DNA of 64,000 bases, from contig NZ_CP043653.1 of NCBI RefSeq assembly GCF_014217685.1, forward strand, positions 1,244,419 to 1,308,418, given 5' to 3'. Of the stretch, positions 19,208 to 27,404 are shown piece after piece (position 1 is the stretch's first letter; every line of letters begins with the position of its first letter). The DNA comes from Glaciihabitans sp. INWT7 (lineage in GTDB: Bacteria; Actinomycetota; Actinomycetes; Actinomycetales; Microbacteriaceae). A model generated the notes under the pieces. It saw nothing but the letters and a program-made list of their open reading frames with translations. It was not told where the DNA came from and did no database searches. Made by a program: the position numbers and the translations under genes.

Positions 19208-19257
19208 CGCAGGGGGATGACGGACTCCGAGACCGTCGAGCGGCGGGATCTCCGGCG

Positions 19258-19761
19258 TCAGTCGGCGGGAGTCTCCGCCGTGCCCATCAGCTGCGCCCGG
19301 CCGACGATGTGGCCGCGCAGCATGAACCCGAGCACCGCGGGCGTCGCGCCGGCGGGGATGTCGAGATGCTCGACATCCAGGGCGCTCACCGTGAAGAAAT
19401 AGCGGTGCTCACCGTCCCCGGGCGGGGGAGCGGCGCCGGTGAACTCTTCGGCGCCGAGTTCATTGGCCATCACGATGGCCTCCGGCGGCAGGGAGCCGCC
19501 GGTGGCGAGTTCTATGGTCGAAGCCGGGATGTCGCGCACGGCCCAGTGCCAGAATCCACTTCCGGTGGGCGCGTCGGGGTCGTACACGGTCAGCGTGTAG
19601 CTCTTCGTGCTGTCGGGAGCGCCGCTCCAGCGGAGGGATGGCGCGCGGTTGCCGCTGTCGCCTCTCACCCACTCGGGCAATCTGTCGCCCTCTGCGAAAT
19701 CGGAGCTCTCGAGCACGAAGCTCGGCACCTCGGGCAGTCGCCAGTTGGGGTCGTTGGTCAT
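19258..19761 (-). CDS. YbhB/YbcL family PEBP-like protein
   Basis: A 167-residue phosphatidylethanolamine-binding-protein fold. Family marks are APSLRWSGAPDSTKSYTLTVYDPDAPTG (the DPDAP ligand motif), FWHWAVRDIPAS, a GEHRYFFTVSALD strand and a C-terminal helix LRGHIVGRAQLMGT. Bacterial members are often called Raf-kinase-inhibitor-like, but their ligand and role are mostly unknown. The ORF is open from 19779; AAAGGA eight bases before ATG 19761 decides the start. It is divergent from the aldo/keto reductase gene across a 408-nt gap. Confidence 0.9.
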   Translation of the reverse strand: MTNDPNWRLPEVPSFVLESSDFAEGDRLPEWVRGDSGNRAPSLRWSGAPDSTKSYTLTVYDPDAPTGSGFWHWAVRDIPASTIELATGGSLPPEAIVMANELGAEEFTGAAPPPGDGEHRYFFTVSALDVEHLDIPAGATPAVLGFMLRGHIVGRAQLMGTAETPAD

Positions 19762-20169
19762 TGTGGTCGTCCTTTCCATTGGCGAAGGGCCGCCCGCCGA
19801 TAGTGACGGCGGAGACGGCCCTTCTGTCGCCGGTTTAAGTCCTGGCGAGACTGTGTCGTCACCACCGTACGCTGTGGACGGAGGCTACTCAGGAGTGGTT
19901 GGCTCCTGCACGATTCGAATGTAGACATCGCACCTCGGTGTCACCAGTGGGCGACCCGAAAAAGAGATGTCCATCGAGTGAATTCACAGGCGGACGCCTC
20001 CGGTCTCGAGCAGGTAACAATTCAGTCGACGCGGGCCGGATTTAACACTGTCGACCTTGATTTGTCACCATCGACATCTATTGTCGAGAGCACGGGGGCG
20101 TCGTTCGAATCCGCGTTCGGTGCTCCGGCGTCGGATGTCGCGAACGTGAAGCGAGAGAGAGTTCAAGGG

Positions 20170-21192
20170 ATGGTCATGGTGCAGCTATCGCCGCCCGACT
20201 CGGTCCCCGGTGTTCCCGCCTCACCCGCTGCTTCCGCATCGGCAAATCTCCCGACACTCGAGGTCTCGCTGCCGATCCGGCGGCCGCTCGGCCAGTCGGC
20301 GCTGAGAGTCTTCCCGCTCGCGATCGGCGGCAATGTCTTCGGGTGGACCGCGGACGGCGGTGCGACCAACGACATCCTCGATACCTATTTCGAACACGGC
20401 GGCAACTTCATCGACACCGCCGATTCCTACGCTGCCGGGCGCAGCGAGATCATGATCGGCAACTGGATGCGGGATCGTCGACTTCGTTCGGGCATCGTCG
20501 TCGCGACGAAGGTCGGGAAGAGCGCGGACAATCCGGGAGTGACCGCGAAGGCGATCAGTCGATCGGTCAATGCCTCACTCGAGCGCCTGCAGACCGACTA
20601 CATCGATCTGCTGTACCTGCACGTCGACGACTCGGAGGTGCCTTTCGAAGAGACGCTCCTCGCGGTGGACGACCTCATCAGGGCGGGCAAGGTGCGCCAC
20701 TTCGGCGCGTCCGACCACTCGAGCAACCGTCTGGTCGAAGCACGGGTGATCGCCGCGCAGCTCGGGGTCGCTCCGATGCTTGCGGTGCAGAACCACTACA
20801 ACCTGATGCACCGCACCAGCTTCGAGGGCGACCTCGCGCGCGTCGCATCCCAGCAACGTCTCGCGGTGATGCCCCGGTTCGCTCTCGCGAGCGGATTCCT
20901 CACCGGCAAGTACCGCACGAAGGCGGATCTCGGCAAGAACAACCGGGGAACCGAACTGGCCAATCATCTTTCCAAGCGCGGTCAGCGGGTGCTCGCAGTG
21001 CTCGACCAGGTGGCCCGCGAGCAGTCGTCGAGCGTGGCGACCATCGCTCTCGCATGGTTGCTCTCGAAGCCCGGCATCGTCGCCCCGGTGGCGAGCGCGA
21101 GCCGACCGGAGCAGGTGCTCGAGCTCGTGGCCGCTGCGAAGGTGCAGCTCGGCCGTCACCAGGTCGCCGAACTCGACAGAGTCTCCGCCTGA
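20170..21192 (+). CDS. Aldo/keto reductase
   Basis: An NADPH-dependent TIM-barrel oxidoreductase. Catalytic residues are visible as FIDTADSYAAGRSE (Asp and Tyr), VVATKVGK (Lys) and DYIDLLYLHVDD (His), and the cofactor end shows APVASASRPEQVLE. The frame is open from 19978, but the first 64 codons do not look like family sequence. I use ATG 20170, near a GAGAGAG stretch, giving 340 residues; ATG 20176 is also possible. The substrate is unknown. A weak promoter TTGATT-16 bp-TATTGT (20057-20084) may serve it. A TetR regulator lies convergent downstream and may or may not control it. Confidence 0.85.
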   Translation: MVMVQLSPPDSVPGVPASPAASASANLPTLEVSLPIRRPLGQSALRVFPLAIGGNVFGWTADGGATNDILDTYFEHGGNFIDTADSYAAGRSEIMIGNWMRDRRLRSGIVVATKVGKSADNPGVTAKAISRSVNASLERLQTDYIDLLYLHVDDSEVPFEETLLAVDDLIRAGKVRHFGASDHSSNRLVEARVIAAQLGVAPMLAVQNHYNLMHRTSFEGDLARVASQQRLAVMPRFALASGFLTGKYRTKADLGKNNRGTELANHLSKRGQRVLAVLDQVAREQSSSVATIALAWLLSKPGIVAPVASASRPEQVLELVAAAKVQLGRHQVAELDRVSA

Positions 21193-21240
21193 TCCCCTGC
21201 GCCTGATCCCCTGCGCCCGATCGCCTGTGCCCGATCCGAC
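21186..21240 (+). repeat. 14-bp tandem repeat starting on a stop codon
   Basis: Four copies of CGCCTGATCCCCTG, the last two degenerate. The first includes the TGA of the aldo/keto reductase gene. The TGA recurs in copy 2 and has become CGA in copies 3 and 4. Confidence 0.88.
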
Positions 21241-21290
21241 CGCACCTGTTCGGTCTCGGTCCGGTCGAGTGCCGGCGTGACCGGCCCTGA

Positions 21291-21917
21291 CTAACTCGCG
21301 GGGCGTTCGAGAACGCGGTTGACGACCCGCACATAGGCGGTCGTCGCGGCGATGGGGTCTCCGGCGTAGCCACCGGTCATTACGCCATCGCGGGCCAGCA
21401 CGAGTTCGTCTCCGCCGTCGCCCGGTAGCGGATGACCCAGCTGCTTGAGCAGGTCGCTGAGGGTCTCGGCGTACCACTCCCGGTGATCGGAGACGATCAC
21501 GCGCACGGCGTGACGCGAGTCGGTGAACTCCGTCGCCGCGTTGATGAATGCGCAGCCGCGGAAACCGGGGGAGACGACTTCGGCGACGGTCAGGTCGATG
21601 AGGGCGCGAAGAGCCGACTGCGGATCGCCCTTCTCTCGAATGAGTTCCTCCACCTGCTCCTGTGCCAGGTTGTGGCGCTGAGAGATGTACTCCACGATCA
21701 GACGGTCCTTGGATCCGTAGTGCTTGTAGAAGGTGGCCTTCGTCACGCCGGATTCGCTGATCAGGCGGTCGATTCCCACACTGCGGATGCCATCGTCGTA
21801 GAAGAGCCGGTTGGCGGTCTCGAGGATGCGGCGTTTCGCCGGGGCGACCGTGACGTGGTGTGTGCCAGCGCCCCAGGGGGCACGCTGGCCGATCGGATGC
21901 GTATCAACAATCGGCAC
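21291..21917 (-). CDS. TetR family transcriptional regulator
   Basis: 208 residues. The N-terminal helix-turn-helix domain (about 25-75) reads RRILETANRLFYDDGIRSVGIDRLISESGVTKATFYKHYGSKDRLIVEY, a textbook TetR pattern with the VTKATFYKHYGSK recognition region. The C-terminal ligand domain contains FRGCAFINAATEF, seen in the subgroup near AcuR and other small-molecule repressors. Its target is unknown; the convergent aldo/keto reductase and the gene-free stretch in front of it are candidates. An AAGGGAG sequence precedes the start, which supports ATG 21917. Confidence 0.92.
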   Translation of the reverse strand: MPIVDTHPIGQRAPWGAGTHHVTVAPAKRRILETANRLFYDDGIRSVGIDRLISESGVTKATFYKHYGSKDRLIVEYISQRHNLAQEQVEELIREKGDPQSALRALIDLTVAEVVSPGFRGCAFINAATEFTDSRHAVRVIVSDHREWYAETLSDLLKQLGHPLPGDGGDELVLARDGVMTGGYAGDPIAATTAYVRVVNRVLERPAS

Positions 21918-21959
21918 AGCGTGGCTCCCTTGGGCTAGTCGGCTAGGTGTCCTCGAAGC

Positions 21960-22150
21960 CGTTCGGCAGCTAACCGGACGTTGGGGGGATGTCCGGTGTT
22001 GTTGCCCCGCAAATTTCGGGTTTGCGGTTCTGTGGTAATTACGGTCACTCTGCTCGGGTGCAGAGTGTCGAGAAACCTTCGGGTGGTTTGCTCGACGTCA
22101 AAACAGTAACACGGAGTTGAGGACAGACAACTCTGTTTGTCCTCTTTATT
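21960..22150 (+). other. Gene-free stretch with successive hairpins and a terminator
   Basis: Between the TetR gene and the divergent M16 peptidase gene several hairpins follow each other: ACCGGAC/GTCCGGT, CCGCAAA/TTTGCGG, CACTCTGC/GCAGAGTG, TCGAGAAACC with GGTTTGCTCGA, and finally an 11-pair stem at 22119-22144 followed by TTTATT, which looks like a plus-strand terminator. No plus-strand gene lies upstream that it could terminate. A small RNA transcribed from within this stretch is possible; I do not recognise a family. Confidence 0.45.
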
Positions 22151-22211
22151 CAGCTCGTTCTATCCCCCAATACGGGGGCCAGTCACTCAGCCTCGTCCGG
22201 GCGCGGTGACG

Positions 22212-22217
22212 TAAGCT
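22212..22217 (+). promoter_or_regulatory. Predicted -10 element, leaderless M16 peptidase gene
   Basis: TAAGCT ends seven bases before the ATG of the M16 peptidase gene, and no Shine-Dalgarno site is present. This points to a leaderless transcript. Confidence 0.6.
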
Positions 22218-22224
22218 CGGTTCA

Positions 22225-23580
22225 ATGACCGGTGCTGTTCCGCTTCCCCTCGACCTCGCTGAACTCAGCATCGATTCCTCGGGAGACTCGCTCGTTCGGC
22301 GCAGCGTGCTTCCGAGCGGCGTGCGCATCCTCACCGAGCACGTTCCCGGCGCCCGCAGCGCTACAGTGGGTTACTGGGTCGCGGTGGGTTCCCGAGACGA
22401 GTTGCCACAGACCTTCGGCAGCACCCACTTTCTGGAGCATCTGCTCTTCAAGGGCACCGCGGCGCGGTCCGCTCTCGACATCGCGGTGAGCTTCGACGCG
22501 GTCGGTGGCGAACACAACGCCATGACCGCGAAGGAGTACACCTGCTACTACGCGAAAGTTCAGGACCGTGACCTGCCGATGGCCGTCGAGGTCTTGTCGG
22601 ACATGGTCACCTCCTCCCTCATCGATGCGGAGGAGTTCGAAACCGAACGCGATGTCATCCTCGAAGAACTCGCCATGGCCGACGACGACCCCTCGGATGT
22701 CACGAGCGAGCGGTTCTTCGAGGCGGTGCTCGGCGACCATCCTCTCGGCCGTCCCATCGGCGGGAGCCCGGAGACGATCCGTGCGGCCACCAGGGACTCC
22801 GTGTGGAACCATTACCAGTCGAACTACCGTGCTCGCGATCTCGTGATCACGGTCGCGGGGGCAGTCGACCACGATGAGCTCGTCGCGGGCGTACAGCGCG
22901 CGCTGACTGCCGCCGGCTGGAAGCTGGACACCGAAGAGGCACCGGTCCCGCGCCGGGACGCCACTCTGGGTGTCATCCAGCGTGGAAGCCCCCTGGTGGT
23001 CGTGCAGCGACCGATCGAGCAGGCGAACATCCTCATGGGTGTCTCCGGCATCCCTGCCTCCGATGACCGCAGGTCCACCATGGCCGTCCTCAATTCGATC
23101 CTCGGTGGCGGCATGTCGTCACGCCTGTTCCAGGAGATCCGCGAGAAGCGCGGTCTGGCCTATTCCGTCTACTCCTTCTCTCCCAGCTATTCGGACGCCG
23201 GACTCTTCGGCCTCTACGCCGGCTGTTCTCCGGCAAAGGCCGGCCAGGTCGCGGAGCTGCTCCTCGGCGAGTTCCGACGCCTCGGCACCGGGGGAGTCAC
23301 CGACGACGAGATGCGTCGCGCCGTCGGCCAGCTGAGCGGCGCTTCCGCTCTGGCGCTCGAAGATTCCGACACCCGGATGTCGCGACTCGGTCGCTCGGAG
23401 ATCACCCTGGGCGAATACGCCGATCTCGACGAGTCACTGCGTCGACTCGCACTGGTCACGCCCGAGGGCGTGCGAGAGCTCGCGGCCGAGCTCGCGGCGC
23501 GGCCCTTGTCCGTCGCCGCCGTCGGTACCGTCGAGGCCTCGGTCTTCGATGGCATCGTCGACCAGCCCCACTCCGTCTGA
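22225..23580 (+). CDS. M16 family zinc metallopeptidase
   Basis: The 451-residue protein is a single-chain M16B peptidase (mitochondrial processing peptidase/PqqL relatives). The inverted zinc motif HFLEH is at residues 68-72, with the third ligand glutamate in the ETERDVILEELAMADDD region about 75 residues later. The C-terminal half has the usual inactive homologous domain with GGGMSSRLFQEIREKRGLAYSVYSF. In actinobacteria this gene commonly follows pnp and precedes dapB, as it does here, apart from an inserted PEBP/reductase/TetR group. The physiological substrate is unknown; small peptides are typical. Confidence 0.93.
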   Translation: MTGAVPLPLDLAELSIDSSGDSLVRRSVLPSGVRILTEHVPGARSATVGYWVAVGSRDELPQTFGSTHFLEHLLFKGTAARSALDIAVSFDAVGGEHNAMTAKEYTCYYAKVQDRDLPMAVEVLSDMVTSSLIDAEEFETERDVILEELAMADDDPSDVTSERFFEAVLGDHPLGRPIGGSPETIRAATRDSVWNHYQSNYRARDLVITVAGAVDHDELVAGVQRALTAAGWKLDTEEAPVPRRDATLGVIQRGSPLVVVQRPIEQANILMGVSGIPASDDRRSTMAVLNSILGGGMSSRLFQEIREKRGLAYSVYSFSPSYSDAGLFGLYAGCSPAKAGQVAELLLGEFRRLGTGGVTDDEMRRAVGQLSGASALALEDSDTRMSRLGRSEITLGEYADLDESLRRLALVTPEGVRELAAELAARPLSVAAVGTVEASVFDGIVDQPHSV

Positions 23581-23619
23581 CCGCAGCTTCATCCCTATCG
23601 ACCCGTAAGAGGAACAACG

Positions 23620-24222
23620 ATGTCCCACTTCATCTACCTCGTTCGCCATGGCGAGCAGCAGGATGCCGAACACGGCATGCCCGACGGACCACTCTCCGGG
23701 CGCGGCATCCGCCAGGCCAAACTCCTCGCTGACCGGCTGAGCGGGGTGCCATTCACCGGCGCCTGGCATTCGCCCCTGCAGCGTGCGGAAGAGACCGCCA
23801 CCATCATGACGGCCAGTATGCCGAGTCTCGACTCCAAACCCTCGGCCCTGCTCTTCGACTGCATCCCCTCCGGGCCGACTCCCGACATGCCCCACGCCTT
23901 CGACTCCTTCTTCGGCTCGGTGACCCGCGACCAGATCGATGCCGGCGAGGCGCAGATGGCGGATGCCGTCAGCGAATGGCTGACTCCGGCGAGGGAGGAT
24001 CGGCACGACCTCCTCATCACCCACAACTTCGTCATCGCCTGGTTCGTGCGCGAGGTGTTCGACGCGCCGGCCTGGCGCTGGATGGGACTCAACCAGGCCA
24101 ATTGCGGTCTCACCATCATCCGGGTGCGTTCCGCCAAGCCGCCCGTGCTGATCACGCATAACGACCTCGGTCACCTGCCGGCGGAGTTGCGCACCGGCCT
24201 GCCGGAGGGGCAGCCCTTCTAG
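23620..24222 (+). CDS. Histidine phosphatase family protein
   Basis: A 200-residue phosphoglycerate-mutase-like phosphatase. The phosphorylated His10 lies in the LVRHGEQ motif, and the second catalytic His is in DLLITHNFVIAWFVRE (near residue 132). Arginine and glutamate of the pocket are seen in SPLQRAEETA. The protein is soluble with no signal peptide. It starts 39 nt after the M16 peptidase gene, behind AGAGGAACA, and so is probably co-transcribed with it. Its C-terminal four bases overlap the convergent GNAT gene. The substrate cannot be told from the sequence. Confidence 0.9.
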   Translation: MSHFIYLVRHGEQQDAEHGMPDGPLSGRGIRQAKLLADRLSGVPFTGAWHSPLQRAEETATIMTASMPSLDSKPSALLFDCIPSGPTPDMPHAFDSFFGSVTRDQIDAGEAQMADAVSEWLTPAREDRHDLLITHNFVIAWFVREVFDAPAWRWMGLNQANCGLTIIRVRSAKPPVLITHNDLGHLPAELRTGLPEGQPF

Positions 24223-24695
24223 AGCACCTTCCGGTACCAGTTCGTCGCGTTGGGATTCTCGTTGTAGGGCGGGATGTCGCTGTAGCCGCTCGACCGGTAG
24301 AGGCCTCCGGCCGCCTGGAGGCTCGCGTTGGTGTCGAGGACCAGCTCCGTGGCCCCGAAGGCGCGCGCCCTCGACTCGAGTTCGGCGAGGAGCGCGCGAC
24401 CGAGGCCCTGACCCCGGGCATCGGGGCGCAGATAGAGGTGTTTCACCTCGTAGCGGAGTCCGTCGACTCCCGCAGACTCGAGCAACCTGATACCGCCGCA
24501 TCCGAGCGCGGAATCGCTCTCGTCGAGCGCGATGAGGAACACACCCCGCGGTTCGATGAAGTCTTCGGGCACCGGGAACGTGGTGCGGTAGAGGCCCTGC
24601 GTCGCGGGGAATCCGGCGGCTCGTCCGGCGAAGTATTCGGTCAGCAGTTCGTGGGCCGCCGGCTCGTCGACCCGCGATTCTCTCCAGCGCAGCAT
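24219..24695 (-). CDS. GNAT family N-acetyltransferase
   Basis: 158 residues with the acetyl-CoA motif A: VKHLYLRPDARGQGLGRALLAELESRA, including the R/QxxGxG/A loop (RGQGLG). The N-terminal part (LLTEYFAGRA...FLIALDESDSALGCGGIRLLE) and the terminal ELVLDTNASLQAAGGLYRSSGYSDIPPYNENPNATNWYRK are typical of small-molecule or amino acid acetyltransferases. It is convergent with the phosphatase (four-base overlap) and divergent from dapB, whose promoter must lie in the 39-nt gap. The acceptor is unknown. Confidence 0.9.
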   Translation of the reverse strand: MLRWRESRVDEPAAHELLTEYFAGRAAGFPATQGLYRTTFPVPEDFIEPRGVFLIALDESDSALGCGGIRLLESAGVDGLRYEVKHLYLRPDARGQGLGRALLAELESRARAFGATELVLDTNASLQAAGGLYRSSGYSDIPPYNENPNATNWYRKVL

Positions 24696-24722
24696 CCGAC
24701 CAGCTTATGGGGGAGGGCTTGG

Positions 24723-24728
24723 TAGATT
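24723..24728 (+). promoter_or_regulatory. Predicted -10 element, leaderless dapB
   Basis: TAGATT ends six bases before the dapB ATG, with only TGGGCC between, so the message would start at the start codon. Confidence 0.6.
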
Positions 24729-24734
24729 TGGGCC

Positions 24735-25514
24735 ATGACAACAACCGTCGCCATCGCCGGCGCGACCGGGCGCATGGGGCAGCTCATCACGCGCCTCATC
24801 GACGACTCCCCAGACTTCGAGCTCGTCGCCAGCCTCGATTCCCACTCCGCCCTCGATGACATGCTCGCGGCCGATCTGGTGGTGGATGTCACGGTGCCGG
24901 CCGTCAGCCAGGGCATCGTGGATTTCGCGGTCGGACACGGCAAGAGCGTGCTGGTCGGAACGAGCGGATGGTCGGCGACCCGCATCGTCTCGCTCGAGAA
25001 TCGCCTCATCGCGGAGGGCACCGGCGCTGCGGTCATCATCATCCCCAACTTCTCCATCGGGTCGGTGCTCGCCACATCGTTCGCGGCGATGGCGGCCCGT
25101 TTCTACGACTCGATCGAGATCATCGAGTCGCACCACGCCACCAAGGTCGACTCCCCATCCGGCACCGCGGTGCGCACCGCCGAGCTGATCGGGAACGCCC
25201 GCGCCGCCCTCGGGCCGGTGATCGCCCCGCACGCCGACCAGCGCGCCCGGGGCCAGCAGGTCTCGAGTGTGCCGATCCATTCGCTACGGATGCAGGGCAT
25301 CGTGGCCAAACAGGACGTGATCTTCGGCGGAACGGGCGAGACCCTCACCCTGAGCCACGAGACGCTCGACCCGAGCTCGTACGAGTCGGGCATCATGCTG
25401 GCCCTTCGCGCCCTCGGATCCGCCACCGGCGTCCTCGTCGGACTCGATCGCCTCATCCATCTCGGTCCCGCCGATCCGGAGCCGCCGGCGGGGATCCCGA
25501 GCGATCTCGAATGA
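24735..25514 (+). CDS. dapB: 4-hydroxy-tetrahydrodipicolinate reductase
   Basis: DapB reduces 4-hydroxy-tetrahydrodipicolinate with NAD(P)H, the second dedicated step of diaminopimelate and lysine synthesis. The 259-residue protein has the Rossmann motif AGATGRMGQLI (about 8-18), the shorter actinobacterial DapB length, and the substrate site SHHATKVDSPSGTA with the catalytic HH and Lys near residue 135. It appears leaderless. Its TGA overlaps the ATG of a TPR membrane protein (ATGA). The dapA gene is 4.3 kb downstream and dapF lies further on, so three steps of the pathway are in the window but not in one operon. Confidence 0.96.
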   Translation: MTTTVAIAGATGRMGQLITRLIDDSPDFELVASLDSHSALDDMLAADLVVDVTVPAVSQGIVDFAVGHGKSVLVGTSGWSATRIVSLENRLIAEGTGAAVIIIPNFSIGSVLATSFAAMAARFYDSIEIIESHHATKVDSPSGTAVRTAELIGNARAALGPVIAPHADQRARGQQVSSVPIHSLRMQGIVAKQDVIFGGTGETLTLSHETLDPSSYESGIMLALRALGSATGVLVGLDRLIHLGPADPEPPAGIPSDLE

Positions 25515-25954
25515 AGGGTCGAATCGCGGCGATCGTGATGTCCGCCCTCCTGGTGCTCTATCTGGTCCTGGTGCTTCAACTCGCTCTCCGGCTGATCGCC
25601 GTCGACAACGGCATCTCGATGACCCTCGGGATCGCCCTGCTCGTGCTTCCGCTGATCGGTGCCTGGGCCCTCGTGGCCGAGATCCTCTTCGGCGTGCGCA
25701 CCCAGCGTCTGGTGCGCGAACTGGATGCCGCGGGCGAGCTGCCCGTCGACTCCCTGCCCAAACGCACCAGCGGTCGTCCGGAGCGTGCCGCGGCAGACGC
25801 CGAGTTTCCCCGGTACAAGGCCGACGTCGAAGCCGATCCCGGCAGCTGGAAGGCCTGGTTCCGGCTCGGGCTGTCCTACGACGCGAGCGGGGACCGCAGC
25901 CGCGCCCGCCGTTCGCTCCGGCGCGCGATCGCCCTCGAACGTTCGACACGCTGA
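25511..25954 (+). CDS. Membrane protein with a TPR-like motif
   Basis: 147 residues. Two membrane helices fill residues 5-28 and 36-62, followed by a basic stretch (VRTQRLVRELDAAGELP) and a single C-terminal tetratricopeptide-like pair PGSWKAWFRLGLSYDASGDRSRARRSLRRAIAL (about 109-142). By the positive-inside rule the TPR part is cytoplasmic. It is coupled to dapB by an ATGA overlap; this pair is often seen in actinobacteria. The function is unknown, possibly protein interaction at the membrane. Its stop codon lies in the first unit of a tandem repeat. Confidence 0.8.
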   Translation: MKGRIAAIVMSALLVLYLVLVLQLALRLIAVDNGISMTLGIALLVLPLIGAWALVAEILFGVRTQRLVRELDAAGELPVDSLPKRTSGRPERAAADAEFPRYKADVEADPGSWKAWFRLGLSYDASGDRSRARRSLRRAIALERSTR

Positions 25955-25990
25955 GCGCTCGACACCCAGAGCGCTCGACACCCTGAGCGC
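25943..25990 (+). repeat. 16-bp tandem repeat starting on a stop codon
   Basis: Three copies of TCGACACGCTGAGCGC with small changes; the first carries the TGA of the TPR protein gene. The middle copy has CAGA instead of CTGA. A further TCGCG fragment follows. Confidence 0.88.
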
Positions 25991-26004
25991 TCGCGTCTTC
26001 GTCG

Positions 26005-26970
26005 CTAGGGCAGGAAGGCGTCGATCGCCTGCTCGACAGTCTCGTCCCGGAACACGAAACCGTCGGCGAGCAGCTTCGACGGGAGAATCTGCTGGCTGCT
26101 CAGCAGCAGCGCGGGTCCGGCATCCTGCAGCGCGAGATCGATCACCCAGGACGGCGCGACAAAGGGATACCAGCGGTGCATCCGCTTCGCCACGTGGTGG
26201 GTGATGCGATCGGAGGTCGCCGGAGTGGGCCCGACGAGGTTCACCGGACCGCTGAGTTTCGATGTGAGCAGGTACCGGATGGCGGCGGCCTCGTCGTAGA
26301 GGCTGATCCAGGGCCAGATATCGCCGCCGGTACCGAGACGGGTACCGAGGCCGAGCCGCGTGAGAGCCATCACGGGCAGCAGCGATCCGCCGTTGCCGAT
26401 CACCACTCCGGTGCGGAAGGTCACGAGGCGGGTCTTCGCCGGCCGCAGCTGCGCGGCTTGCTCCCATGCCTCGACGACGTCGCCGAGGAATCCCGGCCCG
26501 CGCTTGGACTCTTCGGTGAGGCGTTCGCCCGGGCGATCGCCGTAGATTCCGACTGCCGATCCGCTGAGGAAGACCTTCGGCGGGGTCGTCGCCCGCGCCA
26601 TGGCCTCGGCCAGCGTGCGGGTGGCTTGAACTCGAGAATCCAGGATCTGCTTCTTGTAGCCGCGGGTCCACGGCAGCCGACCGATGGATGCCCCGGAGAG
26701 GTTGATCACCGCGTCGACCCCGTCCATCACGCTCGCGTCGAGCATGTGAGCACTGGGGGCCCAGTTGATCTCCTGGGGGGTCTTCGGCTGCCGGCGCACC
26801 AGCGAGAGCACCTCGTGCCCGTCTTCCTGCAACTGCCGGGTGAGTTCGGCGCCGATGAATCCGCTCGCACCCGAGATGAGGATGCGCAGGGGTTTACGCA
26901 CCGGGGCCCGTGGCGCTCTCGCCTTGCGGGGAGAGGGCGCGGCGGCCGAGGGCAGGTCTGTTGTGGGCAC
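26005..26970 (-). CDS. TIGR01777 family NAD-dependent epimerase/dehydratase-like protein
   Basis: An extended short-chain dehydrogenase of 321 residues. After a basic N-terminal leader of about 26 residues comes the nucleotide motif ILISGASGFIGAELTRQL. Family features are NLSGASIGRLPWTRGYKKQILDSRV, VFLSGSAVGIYGDR (Ser and Tyr of the active site), GNGGSLLPVM and PWISLYDEAAAIRYLL. The C-terminal DUF1731-like part includes the ILPSKLLADGF motif. The substrate is unknown for the whole family; the E. coli member is YfcH. It is the last gene of a four-gene minus-strand unit and overlaps the OsmC stop by one base (TAGTG). Confidence 0.9.
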   Translation of the reverse strand: MPTTDLPSAAAPSPRKARAPRAPVRKPLRILISGASGFIGAELTRQLQEDGHEVLSLVRRQPKTPQEINWAPSAHMLDASVMDGVDAVINLSGASIGRLPWTRGYKKQILDSRVQATRTLAEAMARATTPPKVFLSGSAVGIYGDRPGERLTEESKRGPGFLGDVVEAWEQAAQLRPAKTRLVTFRTGVVIGNGGSLLPVMALTRLGLGTRLGTGGDIWPWISLYDEAAAIRYLLTSKLSGPVNLVGPTPATSDRITHHVAKRMHRWYPFVAPSWVIDLALQDAGPALLLSSQQILPSKLLADGFVFRDETVEQAIDAFLP

Positions 26971-27395
26971 TATGCGAGATTAGCTTCGAGAGTGATGGGG
27001 ATGCCTGCCAACGCGCGCGAAACCGGGCAACTCTCCTTCGTCTCGGCCGCGATCCGCGCGAAATCCCGTTCGCTGATGCCCGCCACCTTCGCACTGACCA
27101 GCAGGTGACTGCCCGTTATACCGGCGCCGGGATCGAAAGTGACCGCCGCCGTCACCTGGAGACTCTGCGGCGGTGTGCCGAAACCAGCGAGCGCGCTGGC
27201 GAGGGCCATCGAGAAACAAGCAGAGTGGGCTGCGCCGAGCAGTTCCTCCGGATTGGTGTGGGCGGGCTCGCCGCTGGCCCGGGCGGCCCAGGTGACGGGG
27301 AACTCCGCCGCGGCAGAGGAGTCGAGCCTCGTGTGGCCCGATCCGCTCGTCAGATCACCGTTCCAGAGCGTCGTCGCCTCGCTGGTCACCGCCAT
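26970..27395 (-). CDS. OsmC family protein (organic hydroperoxide reductase type)
   Basis: A 141-residue OsmC/Ohr fold. The two redox cysteines are in HSACFSMAL (about residue 60) and KESCPVSRAL (about 125), the spacing of OsmC. In this family the cysteines reduce organic peroxides, recycled by dithiols such as lipoamide or thioredoxin-like partners. The gene sits between a DUF4395 membrane-protein gene (nine bases upstream) and the TIGR01777 gene, in one operon that starts with a thioredoxin-like gene, so a shared thiol-redox role is reasonable. The start is GTG or ATG at the 27395 end. Confidence 0.9.
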   Translation of the reverse strand: MAVTSEATTLWNGDLTSGSGHTRLDSSAAAEFPVTWAARASGEPAHTNPEELLGAAHSACFSMALASALAGFGTPPQSLQVTAAVTFDPGAGITGSHLLVSAKVAGISERDFARIAAETKESCPVSRALAGIPITLEANLA

Positions 27396-27404
27396 GGCTT
27401 CAGA

